Shown here: positions 40,040 through 47,966 of the stretch, in pieces
Layout of the letters: every line of letters starts with the position of its first letter
Position numbering within the stretch: position 1 is the stretch's first letter
IMG/VR virus record: IMGVR_UViG_3300042991_000223
Location: 1 to 47,966 of that record
From: a virus
Direction: 5' to 3' (one strand)
DNA: 47,966 nucleotides
Program-made: the position numbers and the translations under genes
Notes under the pieces: generated by a model
Told to the model about the DNA's origin: nothing
The model's database searches: none
What the model saw: the letters and a program-made list of their open reading frames with translations, nothing else

Positions 40040-40816
40040 CTATCTGAGGTGGGATTCATATACAGCCATCTTATCTTTAAGAGCTGATTCTTCTTTAGAG
40101 ATTCTGGCTTCTCTACCCTTCAATAAGGCTTCTCTGCGTTCTATTTCGTCTTCTTTAAGAGACAAAAGGTTCTGGCGTTCTTTAGCGTTTGTCATGGCTG
40201 TATTAGCCTTCTTTTGGGTAGCTTGGGCTTCTTGTAACATGTTTTCAGCAGATGTTTCAATTGTAACCACTTCTGTCTCACGTTCATCTAACTTATCTTG
40301 TCTAGCGTCCATTGCCGACATCTGGTTTTTCATCTGTTGGCGTTCGCTATCTAGTTGTTTTTCAGTCTTAGCTAGAGCTTCTTGGTGCATATCTAACATC
40401 TGTTCTTTTTCGTCTTGGTCTTTTCTTCTCTGTTCTAGCTCTCTAGCAAACTCCTGACTTGTCTTAAAGTCAGCTTTGTATCGAGCTACGGCTGAGTTGA
40501 GTTCTAGGGTACGTGCGTCTAGGGTAGTATTGGATATATCAGTGGCAGTTTTTAGGTCAGTCTCTCTAATCTTTAGTTTGGTATCGGTATCTAAAACGTA
40601 GTGTTCATAGTTAGACATCTTTTTCTTGGTTTCTTCTTCACAAAAATCTAACTGTTCCTCGGCTTTAACAACCTTCTTCTGTAGCTCTTTTACTTCTTCT
40701 AGGAGGGTGTCTTTTTCAACAGCCAGTTTAGGTACATCAATTTTGAGTTGTTCAAACTCAGCCTTGTAATCTTCTATCTGAGTTACAAGTTTATCTAATT
40801 CCTTAGATATAGACAT
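40040..40816 (-). CDS. Long coiled-coil protein
   Basis: A 258-aa protein that is one long alpha-helical coiled coil (heptads of Leu/Val/Ile with Lys/Glu/Gln from about residue 5 to 250). No Cys-based site except one CEEE. It follows the 164-aa gene without a gap and precedes the tail genes. Could be a tail-fibre core, a chaperone for fibres or an internal scaffold; undecided. Confidence 0.55.
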   Translation of the reverse strand: MSISKELDKLVTQIEDYKAEFEQLKIDVPKLAVEKDTLLEEVKELQKKVVKAEEQLDFCEEETKKKMSNYEHYVLDTDTKLKIRETDLKTATDISNTTLDARTLELNSAVARYKADFKTSQEFARELEQRRKDQDEKEQMLDMHQEALAKTEKQLDSERQQMKNQMSAMDARQDKLDERETEVVTIETSAENMLQEAQATQKKANTAMTNAKERQNLLSLKEDEIERREALLKGREARISKEESALKDKMAVYESHLR

Positions 40817-41311
40817 TTAATCAACCTCTACTAATTGGTCTTCTGCTTCGTTGATTATTGGTTCAACATTTGGTTTAGCGTCTACAAATACTTCTTCTTT
40901 TTTAGTCTCTTTAACAGTCTCTTTTTTCTCTTCGGCCATAGATTTGACACCTAAATCAATCTCTCCACCTTCGCTAGTTGATTCGTGGATAGGAGCTTCT
41001 TTGATTCTCATTATAATTTTAGCTTCATGTTTGGCACGTACATCTGCGTCCCATATTCTTAATACATCTTCTTTAGTACCAGAAATCATCTGGTCTACTA
41101 GTTCTTTCACACCTAGGGTAGCGATAAGGCCACCGGGAAGTTCAGAGATTTTATTAGCTGGTAATTTGTATAAGTATTGTACGTTTCTCTCATCTGCTGC
41201 TTTAAACTCTACGTCATGGTCAAAAGGGTTTTGTACCCAGACCGTACTTTGTGGGTGAAAGTGTCGCCATCTGGCACTAAAGCCGTCATTTTTTCTTGAG
41301 CTATTGTCCAT
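40817..41311 (-). CDS. Hypothetical head-module protein
   Basis: A 164-aa protein. The N-terminal 110 residues are compact (HPQSTVWVQNPFDHDVEFK..., LPGGLIATLGVKELVDQ), followed by a charged Glu/Lys-rich tail (about 115-164). Similar compact domains occur beside capsid genes in other phages, with no known function. Adjacent to the coiled-coil gene. Confidence 0.5.
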   Translation of the reverse strand: MDNSSRKNDGFSARWRHFHPQSTVWVQNPFDHDVEFKAADERNVQYLYKLPANKISELPGGLIATLGVKELVDQMISGTKEDVLRIWDADVRAKHEAKIIMRIKEAPIHESTSEGGEIDLGVKSMAEEKKETVKETKKEEVFVDAKPNVEPIINEAEDQLVEVD

Positions 41312-41369
41312 TTATCTTTACTCCTATTTACTTATAGAAGCTATTGTATCATAACCACAAGGGTCTACA

Positions 41370-41630
41370 TTATCTTGACTGGTCGGTTGTATTGACTGTT
41401 ATATCGCATGCACCAGCGGCCACGATACGAACACCAACTGTAAAGTCCCAGTATTCATACCTACTGCCAACAGTTGCACCTGTGATGGTGGCAACATTTG
41501 CTGTGCTACCAGAAGTAGCGTCACAAACTTTTATTGCACCAGCATAAGCTGCATTAACAGTTATCAAACATTTTTTACAAGGGCCAGATACCTGTGTCTC
41601 GGTATTGTCTACGATATACTTTTTAGCCAT
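41370..41630 (-). CDS. Small virion-associated protein
   Basis: An 86-aa beta-rich protein with CKKC and two further Cys; Ala/Thr/Val/Gly-rich as in the decoration-like proteins beside it. Nine bases from the next gene. Likely on the virion surface. Confidence 0.5.
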   Translation of the reverse strand: MAKKYIVDNTETQVSGPCKKCLITVNAAYAGAIKVCDATSGSTANVATITGATVGSRYEYWDFTVGVRIVAAGACDITVNTTDQSR

Positions 41631-41639
41631 ATATCACTC

Positions 41640-42119
41640 CTACATTAAGGTCGTCAAGTAAGTTACCCATGTGTTAGCAGCCGAACAAGTGCTGATAATT
41701 TCCATGTGCTTGCCGGTTGTAACCGCAGCTGTACCACCAACCAAGGTGTGATTGGTGTTGGCTGTAATGGTTACGGTCTGGCCGCCATCATTGTAGTACA
41801 ACCATTTAACAGTTGAACCAACGGCTACGCCAGATACTCCAGCACTCATTTCCGTACCAGTTGGCAAGGTTGCCGTACCAGCACCGGTTACTGACGTATG
41901 GATAACGATACCGCCTAAGATTTGGGCAATCGTTGGGGTAGCATTTTGAGCGTCAATATTGGCAATGGTTTGGTTTAACACGGGGTTAGGCATTACTGGT
42001 ATACCTGTCTGGGTGACAGCTCCAGTAACCGCTAAAGTTCCACCAATAGCTACGTTTTTGTCGGTGTTTAAGCCGTCAATTTTGACTACTGGTACATAAT
42101 TTTCAATTTTTAATGACAT
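41640..42119 (-). CDS. Small virion-associated protein, copy 2 (complete)
   Basis: A 159-aa beta-rich protein, MSLKIENYVPVVKIDGL..., with short alternating strands (GGTLAVTGAVTQTG...) and an end (CSAANTWVTYLTTL) reminiscent of fibre-like or decoration proteins. The contig's left end (1-280) begins within its homologue, at the base matching 41840. Presumably a capsid surface protein. Confidence 0.65.
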   Translation of the reverse strand: MSLKIENYVPVVKIDGLNTDKNVAIGGTLAVTGAVTQTGIPVMPNPVLNQTIANIDAQNATPTIAQILGGIVIHTSVTGAGTATLPTGTEMSAGVSGVAVGSTVKWLYYNDGGQTVTITANTNHTLVGGTAAVTTGKHMEIISTCSAANTWVTYLTTLM

Positions 42120-42141
42120 AAAATTTCCTTAATGGGCTTTA

Positions 42142-42157
42142 GGGGGACGTACCCCCC
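42142..42157 (-). other. G5/C5 hairpin, copy 2
   Basis: GGGGG...CCCCC around acgta, the counterpart of the hairpin at 304-319; the stem survives although bases around it differ. Confidence 0.5.
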
Positions 42158-42182
42158 GCCCTGTTTGTAAAGTTAATATATT

Positions 42183-42905
42183 TTATTGATCTATTGTTAA
42201 GTAAGCACTGCGATATTCGGTGTCTACCAAAGCTTCGGAAGCGACACCAATTTGATATTCGCCAGCAGCGTCAAGAGCTTCAACAGCTCCAACTGTGCTA
42301 GAACCGATTGTCAGAGCTAAACCTTTGGCAACCGCTTCATCAGCTAAGACTGAACACTCACCACCGGTTTGTAACCAAGCATAGTAAGCTGCCGTAACAG
42401 CTACGTTTGGTACACCAACACATTGGTCAGCTTGGTCAGCGATTGATATTACAACGCCAGCCCAAGTATTAGCTTTTAAAGTATATTCGCTAGAAGTCGT
42501 TAAAGCTACTTCTATCGGATCAACCAAATTAACTACTAGAGTACCACTACCAGCGTGGGCAGCATGACCATTGATTAGGTAGTTAATACCTTCTCCATCA
42601 GCGTCATTTATTACTAGATAGCCGTCCTTATATTGATCAGCTGTTGCGGCTGTTGCACCCAAAGTAACACTTACTTCGGTTGCTCCAACTGTGGCTGCTG
42701 CCTGAACTGCTTGGTTAGTATGATTAGCCACTAAATCGGCATTGATACAAATCTTGCCGGGAGCTAAAGCGACTGCTCCAGCTAAACTGTATCTATAGAT
42801 ACGTCCGTCACGTGTTACGCCTTTAGTACCAAGAGACAGTTCCTTAGTAGAACTGATGTCTCTAAAGTCTTGTGCGTACACTACACTATTGGCTGTTAGA
42901 CCCAT
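42183..42905 (-). CDS. Capsid decoration/stabilising-type protein, copy 2
   Basis: A 240-aa protein collinear with 345-1070. The first 50 and last 80 residues are nearly the same; the middle carries most changes. Good ribosome site (AAGGAGAAT). Same inferred role as a decoration protein on the head. Confidence 0.6.
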   Translation of the reverse strand: MGLTANSVVYAQDFRDISSTKELSLGTKGVTRDGRIYRYSLAGAVALAPGKICINADLVANHTNQAVQAAATVGATEVSVTLGATAATADQYKDGYLVINDADGEGINYLINGHAAHAGSGTLVVNLVDPIEVALTTSSEYTLKANTWAGVVISIADQADQCVGVPNVAVTAAYYAWLQTGGECSVLADEAVAKGLALTIGSSTVGAVEALDAAGEYQIGVASEALVDTEYRSAYLTIDQ

Positions 42906-42923
42906 AATTTATTCTCCTTCTTA

Positions 42924-43994
42924 TTAAACAGTTGTTATTCCAGTAGCTTTACCATGTCGGCGGGTGCTACCAGAGATTAAGTTGCCGAGCATAATGAACT
43001 GACCGATTTGAGCATACTGATTGTATGGTTTGTCAAAGCCACTCCATTGGATTGGATAACTCTTTTGATATTCACTGTAGACTGAATCTACTCCAGCGTT
43101 GTTTACCTTGTAGGAAGTTAGCCCAACACCTTGCAGAGCATACCAGTTAATATATTCTTCGTTAAGGAAGAACATTACACCACTATCAGCTTTTTCGTCA
43201 GCTACGATGGGTATTCCTCTCCAACATAGAGCCTCAAAGCCATAATTACCTTTCAAAGAATCTTGGTCTTTGTAAGTAACGCCTGGTTTGCTGTAAGTAG
43301 TAATATTTACTCTGGATAGAGCATCGTAGTTAGCTGTAATAGTTGGTTGGAATAAACTCTCTAATAGATCCCAAACAGTTTCAGTTGTAACTACTATTGA
43401 AGGTCGTTGCCTTCTAGACGAAGCTGCACTTGCACCACGCATGACAGTTGCCATTAAGCTAAACGATAAAGCACCACTGTCAGCTGCTTGAACTGTTGAG
43501 TTCAACATCGTGTAAGTAGTACGGCTTAAACCAGCGTAGGTAGAGGTATTAGCACCTGCATCTACGATTCCACCTAAACCTAAGAAGTCGTCACCAGTAC
43601 CAATTCCGTAGAGTTGGTCGCCCATGCTATCAAGCATGGCGTTCTGAGATTCCTCTAAGGTTATTTTGATAAGGTCAAGAACTTCACCATCGGTCTTGTT
43701 AAGACTTGCTTCACCACCAGCTACCGATACGTTTTGGTAGAACTGAGCATGACTAAAGGTCTGCTTGACTCTTGTGTCTTGCAAAGCTGTGTCAAAGTTA
43801 CCGACTCCACTAAATGTTCCACCTGATGTGGGTTTAGCGAATTGAAGTGGGATTAAAATTTGTCTTCCACTCCATTTTTTAGTATCTCGCATGAATAAGC
43901 GAGATAAGAAGACATTGCTATTTAGAACACCATCAATAGATGCTGGTACATAGCTTTCTTCAGTGATTGTTATCACTCTGTTTGATAGAGCCAT
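42924..43994 (-). CDS. Major capsid protein, copy 2
   Basis: A 356-aa protein, same length as copy 1 and different at about 27 positions by hand count, mostly conservative (for example Ile/Val, Lys/Arg, Phe/Tyr). The cluster near residues 165-190 changes most. Ribosome site AAAGGAGAAAG. Promoter at 44056-44084. The strong protein conservation beside many synonymous changes shows both copies have been under selection. Confidence 0.85.
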   Translation of the reverse strand: MALSNRVITITEESYVPASIDGVLNSNVFLSRLFMRDTKKWSGRQILIPLQFAKPTSGGTFSGVGNFDTALQDTRVKQTFSHAQFYQNVSVAGGEASLNKTDGEVLDLIKITLEESQNAMLDSMGDQLYGIGTGDDFLGLGGIVDAGANTSTYAGLSRTTYTMLNSTVQAADSGALSFSLMATVMRGASAASSRRQRPSIVVTTETVWDLLESLFQPTITANYDALSRVNITTYSKPGVTYKDQDSLKGNYGFEALCWRGIPIVADEKADSGVMFFLNEEYINWYALQGVGLTSYKVNNAGVDSVYSEYQKSYPIQWSGFDKPYNQYAQIGQFIMLGNLISGSTRRHGKATGITTV

Positions 43995-44022
43995 AATCTT
44001 TCTCCTTTTTTAAATTAAAAAA

Positions 44023-44043
44023 CCCTTTGGCAATGCCGAAGGG
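44023..44043 (-). other. 5' leader hairpin of capsid gene, copy 2
   Basis: CCCTT...AAGGG with an inner GGC-att-GCC stem, followed by TTTTTT on the minus strand. It matches the hairpin at 2192-2213 in place, with compensating base changes. Confidence 0.65.
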
Positions 44044-44055
44044 CTAATTAAATAA

Positions 44056-44084
44056 AACATAGCACATTTTACTACATTTTGCAA
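44056..44084 (-). promoter_or_regulatory. Capsid-gene promoter, copy 2
   Basis: TTGCAA, 17 bases, TGC-TATGTT on the minus strand; counterpart of 2226-2254. Confidence 0.65.
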
Positions 44085-44090
44085 GGGGTA

Positions 44091-44885
44091 TTAAAGAGTA
44101 CCAAGTATCTTGGCGTGTACATCATCTAAACTTACACCTGATGGTGGAGCTTCTATAGTTCTACTAGCTGTGCTTGTATTATTTACAACACCAGAACCTG
44201 AACCCATAACTTTACCACCAGCTTTTTTCTTGGTTTCAGTTTCTTCTTTTTTCTTTTCTTCTTCTATTTTTTTGCTTAATCGGTATTCATAAATCTCAAA
44301 GGCATGAGTAAAGTTAGCAACTCTTCGTCCTTCTTGTAACTCAGTCGCTATAAATTCAAAGACAGCATCAGATTTTTCTTTATCAATTCCAAGAGTTTTA
44401 ATTTCTTCGTCCCATTCTTTTTGGATTTTTTCTATCGCTTCATCACGCTCAACTTTGGCGTTCAATTCCTCTAATTCCTTCTGGGTATCTTTTTGTTCCT
44501 TTTCAAGTAAAGCAAACTCTTTAACAGCTACTGCCCAAGATTTGTAGGTCTCAGGTTCAAAATCATCAGGCACTTCATCTAATGATGCAAACTCATGGCT
44601 TTCACCATCAGAGTCTTTAACAGTTATTTTTTTCTGGGGAACTTTGTCTGACTTATCCGATACAGTATCTGCTTTGGGCTGGGGTACTTCGGGAGCGGTG
44701 GGGACGGGAGTATCAGGTTCTTTAACGTCTTCAGGTTCAGGTTCTTCCACCTCTTCAGATTCATCTTCAGATTCATTTAACTCCTCTTCTTCAAGAAGTC
44801 GTTGGGCTTTAGCGTGTTCGGCTTCTAAATCAGTTGGTGTTATTTGTTCTTTTTCTTCTACTTTTTTAGGTTCTTCCGTAGGCAT
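44091..44885 (-). CDS. Scaffolding protein, copy 2
   Basis: A 264-aa acidic, helical protein collinear with 2261-3082. The N-terminal acidic region differs in sequence and has no 17-residue repeat; a Pro-rich stretch (PVPTAPEVPQ) replaces it. Conserved blocks are LEAEHAKAQRLLEEEEL, the SLDEVPDDFEPETYKSW segment and the C-terminal GVSLDDVHAKILGTL. Confidence 0.75.
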   Translation of the reverse strand: MPTEEPKKVEEKEQITPTDLEAEHAKAQRLLEEEELNESEDESEEVEEPEPEDVKEPDTPVPTAPEVPQPKADTVSDKSDKVPQKKITVKDSDGESHEFASLDEVPDDFEPETYKSWAVAVKEFALLEKEQKDTQKELEELNAKVERDEAIEKIQKEWDEEIKTLGIDKEKSDAVFEFIATELQEGRRVANFTHAFEIYEYRLSKKIEEEKKKEETETKKKAGGKVMGSGSGVVNNTSTASRTIEAPPSGVSLDDVHAKILGTL

Positions 44886-44916
44886 GGGCTTGCTCCTAAT
44901 TAATTACTATTCTATT

Positions 44917-46980
44917 CTACATCATTTTCGGTTGTTTTTCAGATTCTGGCGGTTTATTGGCTTCCTGGTTTACATTAACTGCTCCTGTTTTAGATGGGGC
45001 AGCAACTTGATTAGGAGCTGGAGGCATAGCCTGATTAGCTATTTGCTGTTGATCGGCTTCTTGCTGGGCAGCCACGTCAAGCTCTTCCTGAGTAGGCATT
45101 TGAGTCATTAAAGCTTCTAGTTGTCTCTGTGCTTGTTCTTGGGCTACTCGTAGGTATCCAATGTAATACATCTTAGTCTTTTCAGATTGCTTATCAAATT
45201 CTCCACTAGCCATATACTTATTCATAAACTTAAAGTAAATATCGTCATACTCATCTCTAGGTAGTGGGACTTCTTCGGCATTAAGAATCTGTATATCCTT
45301 GAAGGCAGCTCTACTAAAGTCTTCTTCTTTAGAAGCTTGCATAAAGGCGGCTGGGTCTGACTGGTAAAGCATAAATCTCTCTAACATCTTCTTTGGAGAT
45401 GGCATTGAACCACCACTGGCTACTTCGTAAATAGTCAAAGGGTCAATCAGACTCTGAGCTGCTAAATCAGCAACCCATTTTTGTTGGGTGCTTTTGCTTA
45501 TAGGTTGGGTAGACCCGGCTTCTACGCTAACATCAATTCCGTCTTCTATTAAATCAGAACTAACAATCACATAATCAAACTGTCCATCTTCACCAACTGC
45601 TTTGAAGTAATGGTCTTCGGTGTAGTAAACCTTCATCATCTGAAGTAAATAACGGTAATAAGTAGTAGCTTGTTTCTCTATAGCTCTACCTATCTCATCC
45701 ATTCGGGTATAGTCTTGTTGTTGCTGGAGTTTATCTTGTCCCAAAGTAATGTTCTTAGATTTCTCACCTCTAGATATATCGTGAGTACCAAAGATGTTAT
45801 CAATTGCATATCTTAGGTCGGTCTTATCTTCAATCACATAATTAGGTAGTTGAGGCGGATTGATTCGGGTCATTGCTGAACGAACATCACCCTTAACACC
45901 TATTTTCTCATCAGGAGAACCAATTAGTTTAGCGATGTCTTCTTTGGTAATCATGGTGGTATTAAAGACCATACCTGATCCCGACTGGTCGGCATTATCC
46001 ATAATCTGAAAGCCACGTTTATCCAAGATGTTTTGAAGTGGAGCGGCCTGTTCCATCATAGAGGTCTGGTCAATGTAGGAATTACCATCATTCAACCAGT
46101 TAATTGGAATAAAAGGTGGTTCGGGATTGTCTAGTAGATTACCACTTCTACCTTTTTTCATATCATAGTTCCAGTTAGGATTCTTGCCCTTGTAGATAAC
46201 GTGGGCAAAGTTCTCATCTACTACACAAACGCCTGATTGGAGCTTGTCGTCTTCAAAATACTTAAACCATATCTCATAAACTGTAACCTTATTAGCTACC
46301 TGAGATTTGTAAGCAACTAAATTGCCTTTTCTATCTCTACGATTGACTCCCAAAATCTCATAAATAGTTTGAGTAGCTTCAGGGAAGTCAGCTATTAATT
46401 CTTCACCAGTCTTATTCCTTATCTTCTGGGCTAGAAATCTTGGGATTTCATTCATCTTAGCGTCTTTATCTACAATAATGTCTTCTGGTTCTATGTTCTC
46501 AGTCACAATCTCACCAAACTCACCAACATTCGGGTCAAAGCGGAGTTTAATGAAGCCACCTCTTTTGATCATTAAGTTTCTAGTCTGCAATCTAAATATG
46601 TCAGATACTCGGTATCTCTCGGTATAAGCCTCTACTACCTTTGCTACGTCTTTAGCTAGTTGGATAGATACCATTGTATCTTGAGATGGCATAATCTCTG
46701 GTTGGGCAACTCTAGCATTACAAACCGCCACAATCGTTTCTACCGATACAAAAACTCGGTTCTCCATGTACATATTGCCTTCTTGGTAGTCATAAATATC
46801 TTTATCAGTCCAATGGTTAGGCAACCACATGTTCATATTCTGTTTTCTAACCAATTTTAGTTTTTGGACATCATTCCAATAAGTTTCAGACTCATGAAAT
46901 GGTTTTTTAAGTAACGTTAAGATATCGTTATCTTTGAGTTTTAAGGCAAAGGCTGCACCTGTTTCATCTTCTAAGTCCAT
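44917..46980 (-). CDS. Portal protein, copy 2
   Basis: A 687-aa protein collinear with 3121-5202. The GTHDISRGE and QQQQDYTRMDE blocks and most of the N-terminal domain are kept. The Gln-rich C-terminal tail is shorter and diverged. Same role as the packaging and ejection ring. Confidence 0.8.
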   Translation of the reverse strand: MDLEDETGAAFALKLKDNDILTLLKKPFHESETYWNDVQKLKLVRKQNMNMWLPNHWTDKDIYDYQEGNMYMENRVFVSVETIVAVCNARVAQPEIMPSQDTMVSIQLAKDVAKVVEAYTERYRVSDIFRLQTRNLMIKRGGFIKLRFDPNVGEFGEIVTENIEPEDIIVDKDAKMNEIPRFLAQKIRNKTGEELIADFPEATQTIYEILGVNRRDRKGNLVAYKSQVANKVTVYEIWFKYFEDDKLQSGVCVVDENFAHVIYKGKNPNWNYDMKKGRSGNLLDNPEPPFIPINWLNDGNSYIDQTSMMEQAAPLQNILDKRGFQIMDNADQSGSGMVFNTTMITKEDIAKLIGSPDEKIGVKGDVRSAMTRINPPQLPNYVIEDKTDLRYAIDNIFGTHDISRGEKSKNITLGQDKLQQQQDYTRMDEIGRAIEKQATTYYRYLLQMMKVYYTEDHYFKAVGEDGQFDYVIVSSDLIEDGIDVSVEAGSTQPISKSTQQKWVADLAAQSLIDPLTIYEVASGGSMPSPKKMLERFMLYQSDPAAFMQASKEEDFSRAAFKDIQILNAEEVPLPRDEYDDIYFKFMNKYMASGEFDKQSEKTKMYYIGYLRVAQEQAQRQLEALMTQMPTQEELDVAAQQEADQQQIANQAMPPAPNQVAAPSKTGAVNVNQEANKPPESEKQPKMM

Positions 46981-47028
46981 ATAGTCCCCTTATTTAAAAG
47001 TTACGTCCGCTGGGGCTTCTTAAACCCC

Positions 47029-47037
47029 ATTATACCA
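47029..47037 (-). promoter_or_regulatory. Extended -10 promoter before portal gene, copy 2
   Basis: TGG-TATAAT on the minus strand, then GGGG...CCCC hairpin in the leader. Conserved with 5252-5260. Confidence 0.55.
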
Positions 47038-47041
47038 CGAA

Positions 47042-47206
47042 CTATAATCGTACCTCTAGGAAACTTTGTAATTTTTTTATAGCTTCAGCTTTATCTTTAA
47101 ACAATCCAAGACTATATCTTTGGTTGTTACGCATTACTTGGACGCACCATTTATTAACATTTTTAGCCCAATGTATATTTCTGACACCAGATTTATTTGG
47201 TATGTA
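47042..47206 (-). pseudogene. AP2-domain remnant of a homing endonuclease
   Basis: A 54-codon open stretch, closed by TGA upstream (47207-47209) and ending in TAG, reads SGVRNIHWAKNVNKWCVQV... and YSLGLFKDKAEAIKKLQ. This is the AP2 DNA-binding domain often attached to phage HNH homing nucleases (SGVxGVxWxKxxxKWxAxI...LGxFxxxEEA). There is no start codon and no HNH part, so it is a decayed fragment. It overlaps the end of the zinc-ribbon gene. In copy 1 only the last few codons can be aligned (near 5277-5297). Confidence 0.65.
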
Positions 47207-47468
47207 TCACAATATCTGAATTAACTACCATACGATAATTGGCCTTGCATAGTTTGCAACGTATATTTATAGCAATTCCAAAATCCTCTACATCAAGTGG
47301 TATATCTATAATCTTATCTATCCGACCCTTAAAATCGCATATAGTACGCTTGCAGAACATACAACTAAGTTTATCAACATGACCCTTATGATTATTGATT
47401 AAATAAACTGTAATGGGTGGGTCTTCACTTCTATCTCGCTTCTGCTCATTGGGATAATCAGCGTACAT
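47193..47468 (-). CDS. Small zinc-ribbon protein, copy 2
   Basis: A 91-aa protein nearly the same as 5299-5574, with CMFC and CKLC. The last ten residues (NSDIVIHTK) differ from copy 1 (NATVVNVVI) exactly where the AP2 remnant begins, so the end of the gene was probably exchanged when that element came or went. Confidence 0.7.
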   Translation of the reverse strand: MYADYPNEQKRDRSEDPPITVYLINNHKGHVDKLSCMFCKRTICDFKGRIDKIIDIPLDVEDFGIAINIRCKLCKANYRMVVNSDIVIHTK

Positions 47469-47601
47469 TTTTAGCCCTTGACAAGTTTTCGCAAAAAATA
47501 TGTTCTAATATGTACCAGCCCGCTTTTTTGGACAACAAATTAGCCACTCTACCCCATATACTTGACAAAAAACCTATTATAACATGTCTACCCCTGTTCA
47601 T
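47458..47601 (-). CDS. 47-aa basic peptide after terminase, copy 2
   Basis: ATGA overlap with the terminase stop, and the end overlaps the zinc-ribbon start by 11 bases. Compared with the 43-aa copy at 5574-5705 the frame is kept although one-base indels shift a few codons in between. This supports translation. Unknown function. Confidence 0.5.
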   Translation of the reverse strand: MNRGRHVIIGFLSSIWGRVANLLSKKAGWYILEHIFCENLSRAKNVR

Positions 47602-47966
47602 GGTATTCTCCTTTTTCTAGTTGCCCTAATACTACGTTCTATCAACTGCTCCATATTACCTAGTACCGCTCTAACCGATACCTTATCATTATGCACCCCA
47701 TAAGACCTTCTGCCAAGATTACTGACAGGCTTCTTGGCTAGTACCCCACCACCCTCACCACTCTTTATCTGAAAGCCCAACCCCACCGTATAGTAAGCCA
47801 AAGCATGCAACCAGTGGTCAGGTCTATTAGTCTTAGTCTGCCACCTAGCTTTCAATATCCCCCTGGTATCAGGCTCTACCACCCTATAAGCTTGCTCACA
47901 ATGGTAAATCAACTCCTCTAAATCCTTGGGATTCTGAAAAAATTTAATTTTCTTTAGAGTAATGTT
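47598..47966 (-). CDS. terL: Terminase large subunit, copy 2 (N-terminus cut by window edge)
   Basis: The C-terminal 122 residues of a GpA-like terminase; the rest lies beyond the window. It is collinear with the end of 5707-7371, including LIYHCEQAYR, DTRGILKA and the nuclease-domain DHWLHALAYYTVG, and ends in TGA overlapping the next ATG. Confidence 0.85.
   Translation of the reverse strand, partial: NITLKKIKFFQNPKDLEELIYHCEQAYRVVEPDTRGILKARWQTKTNRPDHWLHALAYYTVGLGFQIKSGEGGGVLAKKPVSNLGRRSYGVHNDKVSVRAVLGNMEQLIERSIRATRKRRIP

Larger units (their letters stand above)
41840..47966. repeat. Right copy of diverged structural-module repeat
   Basis: Partner of 1-6075. This copy is continuous with the tail genes, while the left copy is continuous with terL, terS and the early genes, as expected if a circle had been opened inside the head module. 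Differences include an AP2-domain remnant here, the 51-bp scaffold duplication in the other copy, and diverged spacers. Confidence 0.9.

Noticed and set aside
1-47966. Integrase, repressor or attachment site (temperate phage)
   Set aside because: No Tyr or Ser recombinase motif, no clear repressor and no duplicated core at the ends were seen. The homologous ends are diverged and are not att sites.
1-47966. Perfect terminal repeat of a linear genome
   Set aside because: Only 123 bases are identical; the remaining 6 kb has many substitutions, which a terminal repeat copied at each round of replication would not have.
1-47966. tRNA genes and CRISPR arrays
   Set aside because: No T-arm-like GGTTCRA segments with cloverleaf context and no regularly spaced repeats were found on reading.

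Overview
The window reads as an almost complete tailed-phage genome from a metagenome-like source. Nearly all genes lie on the minus strand in one co-linear order with tight ATGA/TAATG overlaps. There is no integrase, repressor, tRNA, CRISPR array or insertion sequence that I can recognise. TGA, TAA and TAG all serve as stops, so the standard bacterial code applies. The proteins fit a podovirus-type virion: GpA-like terminase, P22-like portal, scaffold, HK97-fold-type capsid protein, stubby tail parts, large internal proteins and a tail spike. Only phage genes are present, so the host is an inference. A small secreted lysozyme-like protein (12499-13062) resembles the Apf-type proteins common in Saccharibacteria and some Gram-positive bacteria, which makes a Saccharibacteria (CPR) host plausible but unproven.

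Layout, read leftward from the right end on the minus strand. Positions 47966-41640: terminase C-terminus, small zinc protein, portal, scaffold, major capsid protein, decoration-like protein and a small virion protein (copy 2). Positions 41630-30179: virion, tail, spike and fibre genes. Positions 30169-23951: one 2072-aa polyvalent virion protein. Positions 23951-22229: lysis cassette with small membrane proteins and an amidase. Positions 22192-21722: the only two supported plus-strand genes. Positions 21505-19248: a nuclease-like DUF1064 gene, a GC-rich zinc-ribbon island boxed by terminators, a non-coding structured stretch, then the main early promoter at 19.5 kb. Positions 19451-13364: early operon with ERF-like annealing protein, YqaJ exonuclease, two DNA methyltransferases and many small unknown genes. 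Positions 13320-8763: a lysozyme-like protein, a groES-HNH-groEL operon behind an attenuator-like leader, small genes and HNH. Positions 8769-5707: small and large terminase subunits. Positions 5705-1: a second, diverged copy of portal, scaffold, capsid and decoration genes (copy 1).

The main structural point is that positions 1-6075 and 41840-47966 are homologous, co-oriented and diverged. The first 123 bases are identical to 41840-41962, after which substitutions begin. This is what a circular or circularly permuted genome of about 41.84 kb would give if assembly wrapped round once and passed from one strain haplotype into another. A true tandem duplication with two capsid modules is the less likely alternative. 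If the wrap-around reading is right, the two copies act as a built-in comparison: conserved promoters, leader hairpins and tiny ORFs are supported by both.

Regulation can be seen in unusual detail. Sigma70-type promoters with 17-bp spacers sit at 8.2, 12.5, 13.35 and 19.5 kb and before the capsid gene. A second class, with an extended -10 (TGnTATAAT) followed at once by a 5'-end hairpin, is repeated in the late region. The chaperonin operon is preceded by a promoter, a terminator-like hairpin and an upstream segment complementary to the hairpin loop, which looks like a transcription attenuator.
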